A DNA stretch of 64,000 nt from Pseudaeromonas aegiceratis (GTDB lineage Bacteria; Pseudomonadota; Gammaproteobacteria; Enterobacterales; Aeromonadaceae). Positions 7,639-16,581 of the stretch are shown here, in pieces (within the stretch, counting starts at the first letter, position 1; the number at the start of each line of letters is the position of its first letter). The position numbers and the translations under genes are program-made. The notes below the pieces were generated by a model, which ran no database searches, was not told the origin of the DNA, and saw only the letters and a program-made list of their open reading frames with translations. The stretch covers positions 3,410,001 through 3,474,000 of the forward strand of contig NZ_CP158016.1 of NCBI RefSeq assembly GCF_046254905.1, given 5' to 3'.

Positions 7639-9180
7639 ATGTCTACCGCCGCCAAGAAGCCGTTGGTCCTGATCATCATGGATGGTTGGGGTTACAGCAC
7701 CAAGAAAGAGTTCAATGCCGTTGCCGCCGCCAACACCCCGGTCCTCGATGGTCTCACCAAGAATTACGCCAGCACCCTGATCTCCGGTTCCGGCATGGAC
7801 GTGGGTCTGCCCGATGGTCAGATGGGTAACTCCGAAGTGGGTCACGTCAACATCGGCGCCGGCCGCGTGGTCTACCAGGAACTGACCCGCGTCACCAAGG
7901 AAATCCGCGACGGCGACTTCTTCAAGAATGCCGCCCTGTGCAAGGCCGTCGATGGCGCCGTGAGCAACGGCAAGGCCGTCCACATCATGGGCCTGCTGTC
8001 TGAAGGTGGCGTACACAGCCACGAAGACCACATCGCCGCCATGGTAGAGCTGGCCGCCCAACGGGGTGCCGAGCAGATCTACCTGCACGCCTTCCTGGAT
8101 GGCCGTGACGTGGCCCCGCGTTGCGCCCAGGTTGCCATCGAACGCTTCGATGCCCTGTTCGCCAAGCTGGGCAAGGGCCGCCTGGCCTCCATGGTGGGTC
8201 GCTACTTCGCCATGGACCGTGACAACCGCTGGGATCGCGTCCAGGAAGCTTACGAGCTGATCACCGAAGGCAAGAGCGCCTTCGCCAACTACGCCACCGG
8301 CAGCGAAGCCCTGGCCGCCGCCTACGAGCGCGGCGAGAACGACGAATTCGTCAAGGCCAGCGTGGTGGGTGCCGAAGCCGCCACCCTGAACGACGGCGAC
8401 GCCCTGATCTTCATGAACTTCCGTGCCGACCGCGCCCGGGAGATCACCCGTTCCTTCGTGGATGCCGACTTCACCGGTTTCACCCGTGCCAAGCAGCCCA
8501 AGCTGTCCGACTACGTGATGCTGACCGAGTACGCCGCCGACATCAAGGCCAGCTGCGCCTACCCGCCCACCGCCCTGGTCAACACCCTGGGCGAATGGCT
8601 GGCCAAGCACGACAAGACCCAGCTGCGCATCTCCGAAACCGAGAAGTACGCCCACGTCACCTTCTTCTTCAACGGTGGTGAAGAGACCTGCTTCCCCGGC
8701 GAAGATCGCGAACTGATCGCCAGCCCCAAGGTCGCCACCTATGACCTGCAACCGGAAATGAGCTCAGGCGAGCTGACCGACAAGCTGGTGGGCGCCATCA
8801 AGGGCGGCAAGTACGATGTCATCATCTGTAACTACCCCAACGGCGACATGGTGGGTCACACCGGCATGTTCGATGCGGCCGTCAAGGCCTGTGAAGCCGT
8901 CGACACCTGCGTCGGTCGCGTCATCGAGGCCCTGAAGGAAGTGGGTGGCGAGTGCCTGATCACCGCCGACCACGGCAACGCCGAGAAGATGATGAACGAA
9001 GAAACCGGTCAGGCTCACACCGCCCACACCAACCTGCCGGTGCCCCTGATCTACTTCGGCCGTTCCGCCACTGCGGTGGAAGGCGGCAAGCTGTCCGATC
9101 TGGCCCCCACCATGCTGACCCTGATGGGCATGGAAGTTCCGGCGGAAATGACTGGCAAGCCCCTGATGGTTCTGAAATAA
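7639..9180 (+). CDS. gpmM: 2,3-bisphosphoglycerate-independent phosphoglycerate mutase
   Basis: A 513-residue dimanganese enzyme of the alkaline-phosphatase superfamily that interconverts 3- and 2-phosphoglycerate in glycolysis and gluconeogenesis. Signatures: IIMDGWGYS (metal-binding Asp), the catalytic Ser65 in QMGNSEVGH, LHAFLDGRDV, MNFRADRAREITR and ITADHGNAE near the C-terminus. AGAGGA lies upstream of the ATG. Codon use is strongly biased, as expected for a highly expressed glycolytic gene. envC follows nine bases after the stop. Confidence 0.97.
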   Translation: MSTAAKKPLVLIIMDGWGYSTKKEFNAVAAANTPVLDGLTKNYASTLISGSGMDVGLPDGQMGNSEVGHVNIGAGRVVYQELTRVTKEIRDGDFFKNAALCKAVDGAVSNGKAVHIMGLLSEGGVHSHEDHIAAMVELAAQRGAEQIYLHAFLDGRDVAPRCAQVAIERFDALFAKLGKGRLASMVGRYFAMDRDNRWDRVQEAYELITEGKSAFANYATGSEALAAAYERGENDEFVKASVVGAEAATLNDGDALIFMNFRADRAREITRSFVDADFTGFTRAKQPKLSDYVMLTEYAADIKASCAYPPTALVNTLGEWLAKHDKTQLRISETEKYAHVTFFFNGGEETCFPGEDRELIASPKVATYDLQPEMSSGELTDKLVGAIKGGKYDVIICNYPNGDMVGHTGMFDAAVKACEAVDTCVGRVIEALKEVGGECLITADHGNAEKMMNEETGQAHTAHTNLPVPLIYFGRSATAVEGGKLSDLAPTMLTLMGMEVPAEMTGKPLMVLK

Positions 9181-9189
9181 TTTTGCCCC

Positions 9190-10434
9190 ATGCGGGCAAT
9201 CAAACCATCAGCACACCACTGGATCCGCGTCGGTCTCTTGACCGGCGCGGTCTTTTTCTGGGCGTCTGTCGGCGCCGAGCCGGCCAAGGAACTCAAGGCG
9301 GTTCAGCAGCAGATCGCCCAGAAACAGCAGGATATCCGCCAGCAACAGCAGGATATCAAGAGCCTGCACCATCAGCTCAAGGCCGATGAACAGGCCATCT
9401 CCCAGCTGGCCCGCCGCCTCAACGGCACCCAGCAGAAGCTCCAGCAGACCCGCCACGAGCTCAATGAACTCAACCGCCAGAGCCAGACCCTGACCCGTGA
9501 GCTGCAGCAGCAGGAAGCCCTGCTGGCCGGCCAGCTGGAACAGGCCTACCGCTTTGGCCACCACGACACCCTCAAGCTGCTGCTCAACCAGCAGGACCCT
9601 ACCAGCATGGGCCGGGCACTGGACTACTACGGCTACCTCAACCAGGCCCGCCTGGCGGTGATAGCCAAGACCCAGCAGACCCAGGCCGCCCTGGAGCAAA
9701 ACCGGCAGCAGACCCGCCGGGCCAGCGAGCGGCTGGCCGCCCTGGTGAAAGGCCAGGAGCAGGATCACAGCGCCCTGGCGGACAAGTTCAGCCAGCGGGA
9801 AACCACCCTCACCGCCTTGAAGCAGTCCCTGCAGGAAGATCAGCAGCAGCTGGGGCACCTGCAGCAGGCCGAGAAGAAGATGCAGCAGCAGATCGAGGCG
9901 GCCCGCCGCAAGCTGGAGGCCGAACGCAAACGGCAGCGGGAAGAAGCCCTGGCCCGCGCCCGGGCCAAGGCCAAGGCCAAGGGGGAATCCGAGGCCGCCG
10001 CCCAGGCCAAGGAAGAGGCCCGCCTGGCCAGCAATGCCCACAAGGGGTTGGGCAAGCTGCGCGGTCAGCTGCCCTGGCCCGTCCGCGGCCGGTTGTTACG
10101 CCAGTTTGGCAGCCCGCGCACCGGCCAGGTGACCTGGAAAGGCATACTGATCGGCGCCGCCGAAGGCAGCCCGGTGAAGGCCATTGCCGCCGGGGATGTG
10201 GTCTATGCCGACTGGTTGGAAGGCTTCGGCAACGTGCTGGTCATCGACCACGGCCATGGCTACCTCAGCCTGTATGGCAGCAACCAGTCCCTGTTGAAGA
10301 TGGCGGGCGACAGCATCCAGGCAGGCGAGACCATAGCCCTGGTGGGCCGCAGCGGCGGCCAGGACAGCGCCGGGCTTTACTTCGAGATCCGGCAGCAGGG
10401 CCAGCCGGTCAACCCCAGTCGCTGGCTCAAGTAG
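9190..10434 (+). CDS. envC: Murein hydrolase activator EnvC
   Basis: A 414-residue periplasmic divisome factor. An N-terminal signal sequence (about residues 1-28) is followed by a long Gln/Lys-rich coiled coil (~30-270, with an Ala/Lys/Arg-rich tract near 235-270) and a C-terminal LytM/M23-type domain (~285-414; PVKAIAAGDVVYADW, VLVIDHGHGYLSLYG). The first metal-ligand motif is replaced by KGILIGAAEG, so the domain should be catalytically dead and act by activating AmiA/AmiB amidases, as in E. coli EnvC. No clear Shine-Dalgarno precedes the ATG; translation may depend on coupling to gpmM. Confidence 0.92.
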   Translation: MRAIKPSAHHWIRVGLLTGAVFFWASVGAEPAKELKAVQQQIAQKQQDIRQQQQDIKSLHHQLKADEQAISQLARRLNGTQQKLQQTRHELNELNRQSQTLTRELQQQEALLAGQLEQAYRFGHHDTLKLLLNQQDPTSMGRALDYYGYLNQARLAVIAKTQQTQAALEQNRQQTRRASERLAALVKGQEQDHSALADKFSQRETTLTALKQSLQEDQQQLGHLQQAEKKMQQQIEAARRKLEAERKRQREEALARARAKAKAKGESEAAAQAKEEARLASNAHKGLGKLRGQLPWPVRGRLLRQFGSPRTGQVTWKGILIGAAEGSPVKAIAAGDVVYADWLEGFGNVLVIDHGHGYLSLYGSNQSLLKMAGDSIQAGETIALVGRSGGQDSAGLYFEIRQQGQPVNPSRWLK

Positions 10435-10678
10435 TCAGCCGCTCCAGCTCGCCGATGAGCCACAGGGCCTCCTCGCGGCTGTCGCCACACACATCCTCCA
10501 GCGCCGGAAAGCCGCCGCACACCGCCGGACGCGACGGCAGGCCGAACAGCTTGCACCCCAAGGCTTCATCCAGCTGCACACAGGGCACCCCGGCAGGCTT
10601 GCCAGCCGGCATGCCGGGAATGGGTGAGCTGATGCTGGGGGCGATACAACAGGCGGCACAGCCGGTACGACATTCCAT
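10427..10678 (-). CDS. YkgJ-type cysteine cluster protein
   Basis: An 83-residue protein beginning MECRTGCAACC with further cysteines in PCVQLD, CKLFG, AVCGGF and DVCGD. The pattern matches the small zinc/iron-chelating (UPF0153/YkgJ) family, of which YeiW is the E. coli example. The start at 10678 has AGAGGA upstream; the earlier ATG at 10753 would overlap the next gene's leader. Its last eight bases overlap the 3' end of the convergent envC. Function is unknown. Confidence 0.8.
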   Translation of the reverse strand: MECRTGCAACCIAPSISSPIPGMPAGKPAGVPCVQLDEALGCKLFGLPSRPAVCGGFPALEDVCGDSREEALWLIGELERLTT

Positions 10679-10764
10679 CAAGCGTCCTCTGGGTTGGGGC
10701 CACCAGCATACCATGGGGCGATCCGGTGCTACACTGGCGCCCAAATGACACAAAGGAGTGCAGT

Positions 10765-11148
10765 ATGCGCCTGACCATTCATCACGATCCCCAGGTCCTG
10801 CCCCAGTGGCAGGACAGCCTGAACAAGCTGCTGGCCGCCGATGGCCTGACCCCCAATAGCCTGCCCGCCGGCCACCGGCATCTGGCCATCTTCAACGACC
10901 GGGTGGTGGGGTTGGCGGTGAGCCAAGAGGAACAACTTGCCTACCTGGCGGTGCGGGATCTGACCCGTCGCCGGGGCGTCGGCCACTATCTGCTGGCCCA
11001 GACCCTGGTGTGGCAACGGCAGCATGGCAGCACCTGCGCCAGGCTGAGCCTGACCGGGCGGTCCACCGAGGCCAAGGCCAGCCTGGTGCCCTTCCTGGCC
11101 GCCGAAGGCTTCAGCCAGGCGGCCGACGACTGGCACAAGCCGCTGTAA
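10765..11148 (+). CDS. panM: PanZ/PanM-like GNAT protein (PanD maturation factor family)
   Basis: A 127-residue GNAT-fold protein beginning MRLTIHHD after a good AAAGGAG site. The acetyl-CoA loop reads VRDLTRRRGVGHYLL, very close to the VREVTRRRGVGQYLL of E. coli PanZ. PanZ binds pro-PanD, triggers its self-cleavage and, with acetyl-CoA, down-regulates beta-alanine and hence CoA synthesis. panD itself is not in the window, so the functional link is by family only. The gene stands alone between ykgJ and the pot operon. Confidence 0.75.
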   Translation: MRLTIHHDPQVLPQWQDSLNKLLAADGLTPNSLPAGHRHLAIFNDRVVGLAVSQEEQLAYLAVRDLTRRRGVGHYLLAQTLVWQRQHGSTCARLSLTGRSTEAKASLVPFLAAEGFSQAADDWHKPL

Positions 11149-11161
11149 TCGGCAGGCGCGC

Positions 11162-11191
11162 AAAAAAACGGCCACCCCTAGGGTGGCCGTT
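11162..11191 (-). terminator. Terminator of the potFGHI operon
   Basis: AACGGCCACCC, a CTA loop and GGGTGGCCGTT. On the minus strand the stem is followed by seven T residues (bases 11168-11162), placing it just after the potI stop. On the plus strand the T tract is short, so it may end panM only weakly. Confidence 0.8.
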
Positions 11192-11207
11192 CCGTTATGG
11201 CTGCCGA

Positions 11208-12059
11208 TCAGGCCGGCTTGGCGCTGTTCATGGCGATCTCCGCCTTGCGCCGCTTCTCGGCCTTGGACATGGTCCACCAGGCGATGAAGGTCGCAATGGA
11301 TACCACCAGTATGATGATGGTCGCCAGGGCGTTGATCTTGGGGCTAAGCCCCAACCGCACGCTGGAGAACACCACCATGGGCAGGGTGGAGGCATTGGGA
11401 CCGGAAACGAAGCTGGTGATCACCAGGTCATCCAGGGAGAGGGTGAAGCCCAGCAGCCAGCCGGCACCGATGGCCGGGGCGATGAGCGGCAGTGTGATGA
11501 GGAAAAACACCTTGAAGGGCGTGGCCCCTAGATCCTGGGCCGCCTCCTCGATGGAGATGTCCAGCTCCTGCAACCGCGAGCGGATGATGACGGTGACATA
11601 GGCGGCAGTCAGGGTCACATGGGCCAACCAGATGGTCAGGGCGCCGCGCTGGGCCGGCCAGCCGAAGGTGTTGGCCATGGAGACAAACAGCAGCAGCAGG
11701 GAGAGACCTATGATGACGTCCGGCAGCACCATGGGCGCCGTGATGAGAAAGGCAAAGCCCGTCTCACCCCGGAAGCGGTTCACCCGGGTCAGCACAAAGG
11801 CCGCCAGGGTGCCCACCACCACCGCCATTGAGGCGCTCAGCACCCCTATGGTCAGACTCAGCACCACACCGTCCATCATCTGCTTGTCGCGGAACAGCTC
11901 GAAGTACCACTTGATGGAGAAGCCGGACCAGACCGTCACCAGCTTGGACTCGTTGAACGAGTAGATGATGAGGATCAGGATAGGGGCGTAGAGGAACGTC
12001 AGGCCCAGGGCCAGGATCAGCAGACGCCACTTGGACTTGCTCTCTGGGATGGGAGTCAT
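11208..12059 (-). CDS. potI: Putrescine ABC transporter permease PotI
   Basis: A 283-residue inner-membrane permease with about six transmembrane segments and the binding-protein-dependent EAA loop (EEAAQDLGATPFKVFFLITLPLIAP; about residues 175-200). It is the last gene of potF-potG-potH-potI; its ATG overlaps the potH stop by four bases (ATGA). Length agrees with E. coli PotI (281). Confidence 0.92.
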   Translation of the reverse strand: MTPIPESKSKWRLLILALGLTFLYAPILILIIYSFNESKLVTVWSGFSIKWYFELFRDKQMMDGVVLSLTIGVLSASMAVVVGTLAAFVLTRVNRFRGETGFAFLITAPMVLPDVIIGLSLLLLFVSMANTFGWPAQRGALTIWLAHVTLTAAYVTVIIRSRLQELDISIEEAAQDLGATPFKVFFLITLPLIAPAIGAGWLLGFTLSLDDLVITSFVSGPNASTLPMVVFSSVRLGLSPKINALATIIILVVSIATFIAWWTMSKAEKRRKAEIAMNSAKPA

Positions 12060-12982
12060 GCTTTCTTCTCCATTTCACGACGCTGGTAGGCGTAGAACCA
12101 GATGATGGGCACCATCAGCAACAGCAACATGACGGTCGCCACGGCGGACGCCACCGGCCAGTCGCGGTTGTTGAAGAACTCCTGCCACAGCACCCGGCCG
12201 ATCAGCAGGGAATCCGGGCCACCCAGCAATTCCGGGATGACGAACTCGCCCACCGCCGGAATGAACACCAACATGGAGCCGGCGATGATGCCGCTCTTGG
12301 TCAGGGGGATCAGCACGGTGAAGAAGCTCTTCCAGGGCCGGGCACCCAGATCCGAGGCGGCCTCCATCAGGGAGTAGTCCACCCGCATCAGGGCGGTATA
12401 CAGCGGCAGTATCATGAACGGCAGATAGGCGTAGATGATGCCGATGTATACCGCCAGATCGGTGTGCAACAAGGTGATAGGCTCGTTTATCACCCCCAGC
12501 CAGATGAGGAAGTTGTTCAGCAGACCGTTGTTCTTCAGGATGCCGATCCAGGCATACACCCGGATGAGGAACGAGGTCCAACTGGGCAACACCACCAGCA
12601 TCAACAGCACGTTACGCACCGAAGACTTGGAGTGGACGATGGACCAGGCGATGGGATAGCCCACCAGCAGGCACAGTATGGTGGAGATACCAGCCACCCG
12701 CAGGGACTGCAGGTAGGAGTCGGCATACATCTCGTCCTCGAACAGGTAGAGATAATTCCCCAGGTTCAGGACAAAGTGCAGCTTCTGGTCGGCATATTCC
12801 ATCAAGGCCGTATAGGGCGGGATGGCGACCTGGGTTTCGGCCAGGCTGATCTTGAGAATGATCAGGAAGGGCACCAGGAAGAACAGCAGCATCCAGGCAT
12901 AGGGAAAGAAAATCACAAAGTGACGGCCGGCCGGCAGCCAGCGGCGCCACGGCGGCAAAGCACGAGAGTCGGAAAGCATCAT
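12056..12982 (-). CDS. potH: Putrescine ABC transporter permease PotH
   Basis: A 308-residue permease with about six membrane segments, beginning with FVIFFPYAWMLLFFLVPFLI. The EAA-loop motif is MEAASDLGARPWKSFFTVLIPL. The start at 12982 overlaps the potG stop in an ATGA arrangement; an ATG immediately after it (12979) is equally possible. PotH and PotI form the membrane heterodimer that PotG energises. Confidence 0.92.
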   Translation of the reverse strand: MMLSDSRALPPWRRWLPAGRHFVIFFPYAWMLLFFLVPFLIILKISLAETQVAIPPYTALMEYADQKLHFVLNLGNYLYLFEDEMYADSYLQSLRVAGISTILCLLVGYPIAWSIVHSKSSVRNVLLMLVVLPSWTSFLIRVYAWIGILKNNGLLNNFLIWLGVINEPITLLHTDLAVYIGIIYAYLPFMILPLYTALMRVDYSLMEAASDLGARPWKSFFTVLIPLTKSGIIAGSMLVFIPAVGEFVIPELLGGPDSLLIGRVLWQEFFNNRDWPVASAVATVMLLLLMVPIIWFYAYQRREMEKKA

Positions 12983-14118
12983 ATGGTCAACACCACGCAA
13001 GAGTCAGGATCCCAGGTCAAAATCACCTCGTCGTCCCAGGTGGGCAGGCCCTTGCGGAACCGGTCAACGTTGGGCAGGGTGGCGATCACCAGTTTGTCGT
13101 TCGGCAAACGCACGTGGTAGACGGAGATGTCGCCCATGTAGGCGATGTTCTCCACCTTGCCACGCACAAAGTTCAGATGGTCAGACGGTGCTGTCTCGCT
13201 GATGTATATCTTCTCCGGGCGCAAGGCCACCATCAGCTGCAAACCTTCAGCCACCAGGGGGGCGTGGTTGACGTGCAGCGGGTGGGCCAGGTCGTCGCAC
13301 TGAATGACGGCATAATCGGCACCACTTTCTATCAGCACCCCTTCGAAGATGTTCACCGAACCGATGAACTCGGCGCTCAACCGGCAGTTGGGGTGTTCGT
13401 AGATGTCTTCCGGCCCACCGATCTGCACAAACTCACCGCGATCCATGATGGCGATGCGGCCGGCCATGGTCATGGCCTCTTCCTGATCGTGGGTCACCAT
13501 CACGCAGGTCACCCCCACGCGCTCCAGGATATCCACCACTTCCAGCTGCATCTTCTCCCGCAGCTTCTTGTCCAGCGCCCCCATGGGTTCGTCCAGCAGC
13601 AGCAGCTTGGGGCGCTTGGCCAGGGAACGGGCCAGGGCCACCCGCTGGCGCTGGCCACCGGAGAGCTGGTGCGGCTTGCGCTGGGCGAAGGCCTTCATGT
13701 GCACCAGATCCAGCATCTCGCCCACCCGCTCGGCGATATCTTCCTTGGACAGGCGATCCTGCTTGAGACCGAAGGCGATGTTCTGCTCCACCGTCATGTG
13801 GGGGAACAGGGCGTAGGACTGGAACATCATGTTGATGGGGCGCTTGTAGGGCGGCACCTCGGACAGGTCCTGCCCATCCAGAATGATTTGCCCCTTGGTG
13901 GGGGTCTCGAACCCTGCCAGCATGCGCAGCAGGGTGGACTTGCCACAGCCGGACGCCCCCAACAGGGCGAAGATTTCTCCCCGGTTGATGGTCAGGCTGA
14001 CATCGTCCACCGCCAAGGCACCGTCGAAACTCTTGGTGACATTGCGGATTTCCAGCAAGGGTTTGGGTTCTGCGGCTGCGACATTCACTCGCGGCTTAAC
14101 TTGCGATACTGCGGCCAT
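12979..14118 (-). CDS. potG: Putrescine ABC transporter ATPase PotG
   Basis: A 379-residue ATP-binding subunit. Walker A is LLGASGCGKSTLLRML, the signature is LSGGQRQRVALARSL and Walker B is LLLLDEPMGALDKK, followed by a switch His in MVTHDQEEA. The C-terminal ~100 residues form a TOBE-type regulatory domain. I chose 14118 because GGAGAG sits just upstream and the resulting length is close to E. coli PotG (377); an in-frame ATG at 14133 would add five residues. Confidence 0.93.
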   Translation of the reverse strand: MAAVSQVKPRVNVAAAEPKPLLEIRNVTKSFDGALAVDDVSLTINRGEIFALLGASGCGKSTLLRMLAGFETPTKGQIILDGQDLSEVPPYKRPINMMFQSYALFPHMTVEQNIAFGLKQDRLSKEDIAERVGEMLDLVHMKAFAQRKPHQLSGGQRQRVALARSLAKRPKLLLLDEPMGALDKKLREKMQLEVVDILERVGVTCVMVTHDQEEAMTMAGRIAIMDRGEFVQIGGPEDIYEHPNCRLSAEFIGSVNIFEGVLIESGADYAVIQCDDLAHPLHVNHAPLVAEGLQLMVALRPEKIYISETAPSDHLNFVRGKVENIAYMGDISVYHVRLPNDKLVIATLPNVDRFRKGLPTWDDEVILTWDPDSCVVLTI

Positions 14119-14140
14119 GATCTCTCCATTCACACAATCA

Positions 14141-14160
14141 AGGGGCGCCTGCGCGCCCCT
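14141..14160 (-). other. Intercistronic hairpin between potF and potG
   Basis: AGGGGCGC, a four-base loop and GCGCCCCT form a perfect 8-bp stem in the 63-base potF-potG gap. On the minus strand it is followed only by TTGATT, not a T run. It may stabilise the upstream potF message or attenuate potGHI, giving an excess of binding protein; this is inference from position. Confidence 0.55.
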
Positions 14161-14181
14161 GTCGATGTTTAATTAATTGGC

Positions 14182-15282
14182 TTACTTGCCTGTCTTCACC
14201 TTGGTCCATTCGCGGGTGACGACGCGGTTTACCTTGGGCGGCAGCACCTTGAGGGCGAACATGTGCGGCATCATCTCCGCGGTGGGATAGATGTTGGGAT
14301 TGTTGCGCAGGGCTTCGTCTACCAGCGGCAGGGACGCCTGGTTGGCACTGGCGTAGGAGACGTAGTTGGAGACCTTGGCGATCACGTCCGGCTCCATCAG
14401 GTAGTTGATGAAGGCCAGGGCATTGTCCGGATGCTGGGCATCGGCAGGAATGGCCAGCATGTCGTAGAACATCAGTGCCCCTTCCTTCGGAATGACATAG
14501 TCCACGGCCACCCCGTTGTTGGCTTCCTCGGCACGGGCCGCGGCCTGCATCACATCGCCGGACCAGCCGATGGCCACGCAGATGTCACCATTGGCCAGAT
14601 CGTTGATGTACTGAGAAGAGTGGAAATAGGTGATGTAGGGACGCAGGCTGCCCAGCAGCTTGCCGGCTTCCTGATAATCCTTGGGATCCAGGCTGTTGGC
14701 CTCCTTGCCCATGTAGTGCAGCACGGTGGCAAAGATTTCGGTGGGAGCATTCAGGAAGGAGACGCCGCACTTGTTCAGCTTGGCCAGGTTTTCCGGCTTG
14801 AGCACCGCATCCCAGCTGTCCATCTTGAAGTCCGGGCCCATGACTTCGGCCACCTTCTTGGGATTGAAGCCGATGCCGGTGGTGCCGCCCAGGTAGGGGA
14901 TGGAGTGGGCGTTGTCAGGATCCTTTTCCGCCAACAGCTTCATGGCCACCGGATCCATGTTTTTCAGGTTGGGCAACTTGCTCTTGTCCAGGGTCATGAA
15001 GACACCGGCCTGGATCTGGCGTGCCAGGAAGTCGGAGCTGGGGACCACCAGATCGAAACCGGTATTGCCCGCCAGCAACTTGGCCTCCAGCACCTCGTTG
15101 CTATCAAACACGTCATAGACGACCTTGATGCCGGTGGCCTTCTCAAAGTTGGCTACCGTGTCCTCGGCGATGTAGTCGCTCCAGTTATAGACATGCAGCA
15201 CCTTCTCTTCCTGAGCCATGGCACTCCCCATGGTCATGGCCGCCACCAGGGTCGCACTAAACATTCCTTTCACAAATGACAT
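14182..15282 (-). CDS. potF: Putrescine-binding periplasmic protein PotF
   Basis: A 366-residue periplasmic substrate-binding protein with a signal peptide (about residues 1-23, ending GSAMA). The mature start EEKVLHVYNWSDYIAEDTV and the segment VVYDVFDSNEVLEAKLLAG closely match E. coli PotF. The gene order binding protein-ATPase-permease-permease is that of potFGHI (putrescine), not potABCD (spermidine-preferring). Expected role: uptake of putrescine as a polyamine and nitrogen source. Confidence 0.92.
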   Translation of the reverse strand: MSFVKGMFSATLVAAMTMGSAMAQEEKVLHVYNWSDYIAEDTVANFEKATGIKVVYDVFDSNEVLEAKLLAGNTGFDLVVPSSDFLARQIQAGVFMTLDKSKLPNLKNMDPVAMKLLAEKDPDNAHSIPYLGGTTGIGFNPKKVAEVMGPDFKMDSWDAVLKPENLAKLNKCGVSFLNAPTEIFATVLHYMGKEANSLDPKDYQEAGKLLGSLRPYITYFHSSQYINDLANGDICVAIGWSGDVMQAAARAEEANNGVAVDYVIPKEGALMFYDMLAIPADAQHPDNALAFINYLMEPDVIAKVSNYVSYASANQASLPLVDEALRNNPNIYPTAEMMPHMFALKVLPPKVNRVVTREWTKVKTGK

Positions 15283-15739
15283 CTGTGTCTCCTTGACTTG
15301 ACATTAAGTTTGCAGCCGGCGGAATCCAGGTCTCGCCCGCTGACCCATGTAAGTAAACCCAGCGCGTCGGGTTAACCTGCTCAAGCAATAAGCATGCCCA
15401 TTAGCAGCAACGCATAAACAGTCGTGACTGACCAAATCAGATGACTTCAGGCGCATTATATTTTGATTATTTGCAATTGTATTCAAGAAAAATGCTGCTG
15501 CCAGCCGGAAGGCAATACCTCTGTAACCCTTGTGCCAGCAGGGTTAGCGCCCTGATCGGCGCCCCCCAGCCCCCCGCTCTTCACCATGCACTTTTCCTGG
15601 ATAAAAAACGCCCCACCTCACCCAGTTGCCAAGACGGATCCACTCCGCAGAAGCCAGACAGCAGCGCGGATTTTTTTACGCATACCAGACCGGCTTATGG
15701 CAAAATTACTGCACTTAACCTGCGCAGAGGCTTGGCCCC
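15283..15739. other. Non-coding region between potF and the HDOD gene
   Basis: This 457-base divergent intergenic region holds no convincing gene; a 60-codon minus-strand frame at 15304-15486 has no ribosome site or family resemblance. A perfect TATAAT is found on the minus strand at 15455-15460 and could be the potF -10 element, giving a leader of about 165 bases; the only -35 candidates (AATACA at 17 bases, TTGAAT at 20 bases) are poor. The half nearest the HDOD gene contains short A and T runs but nothing recognised. Confidence 0.5.
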
Positions 15740-16570
15740 ATGTCCATGGATCAGCTGTTTAGCAAGATCAAGCAACTTCCCGTCATTCCCCAGCTGTTGC
15801 ATGAGCTGATGCAGAGTTTTTCCGATGAGAATGCCCGCATCGACCTCATTGCCCAGAAGATTGCCATGGACCAGGTCATCAGCGCCAAGGTGCTGAAGAT
15901 GGCCAACTCCGCCGCCTACCGTCGCGGCAACGAGGTGACCTCCATCGAGCAGGCGGTGATCCGCCTGGGCTTCAATCGCCTGCGCTCCCTGGTGGTGGCC
16001 TCCAGCATCATGACCAGCTTCAAGACCCCGGCGAACTTCGACCGCAACAAATTTTGGGTCGATACCTTCCAAACCGCCACCATAGCCCGTGCCCTGGCCG
16101 CCGAGTGCAAGCAAATTGAACCAGAAACGGCCTTTACTTGTGCCTTGTTGCACAATATTGGTGAGCTGTTGATCCAATCTGCCCTGCCGGATGAGGCCGA
16201 ACTCATCAACCTTGCCATTAATAAGGGCAGCAGCCGCATCGATGCACAGCGCGAGATGCTGGGCTTTGACTACAGCCAAGTTGGTGCCGAACTGGCCCGC
16301 CGCTGGAATCTGTCGGAAAGCTTTGTGCTGGCCATCGCCCAGCAGCTTGACCCCTTGGAACATGACCCCGTGAGCCCGGAAGCCGTGCTGATCCGCCTGG
16401 CCATGTTCGTCTCCTTTGCCTGGAATGCCGGCGTGCCGGCCCATGTCATCGTGGCCCGCTTCCCCACGCCCCTGGCCCGCCATCTGGGGATCGAACCCCA
16501 GAATCTGGCGGATCGGCTGGAAGATCTGCACCAACAGGGCAATGCCCTGGCCGCCATGCTGACCAACTGA
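15740..16570 (+). CDS. HDOD domain protein
   Basis: A 276-residue soluble protein, almost entirely one HDOD domain (residues ~10-215). Typical features are KIKQLPVIPQLLHEL at the N-terminus, VLKMANSAAYRR, SIEQAVIRLGFNRLRSLVV and CALLHNIGELLI, which lacks the catalytic HD pair of true HD phosphohydrolases. HDOD proteins act as signalling scaffolds in stress, motility and c-di-GMP circuits; the partner here is unknown. malZ follows after an 11-base gap, so the two are probably co-transcribed. Confidence 0.88.
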   Translation: MSMDQLFSKIKQLPVIPQLLHELMQSFSDENARIDLIAQKIAMDQVISAKVLKMANSAAYRRGNEVTSIEQAVIRLGFNRLRSLVVASSIMTSFKTPANFDRNKFWVDTFQTATIARALAAECKQIEPETAFTCALLHNIGELLIQSALPDEAELINLAINKGSSRIDAQREMLGFDYSQVGAELARRWNLSESFVLAIAQQLDPLEHDPVSPEAVLIRLAMFVSFAWNAGVPAHVIVARFPTPLARHLGIEPQNLADRLEDLHQQGNALAAMLTN

Positions 16571-16581
16571 GTAAGACGCCG

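Noticed and set aside
15304..15486. 60-codon minus-strand frame upstream of potF
   Set aside because: No ribosome site or family resemblance, and it overlaps the likely potF promoter.
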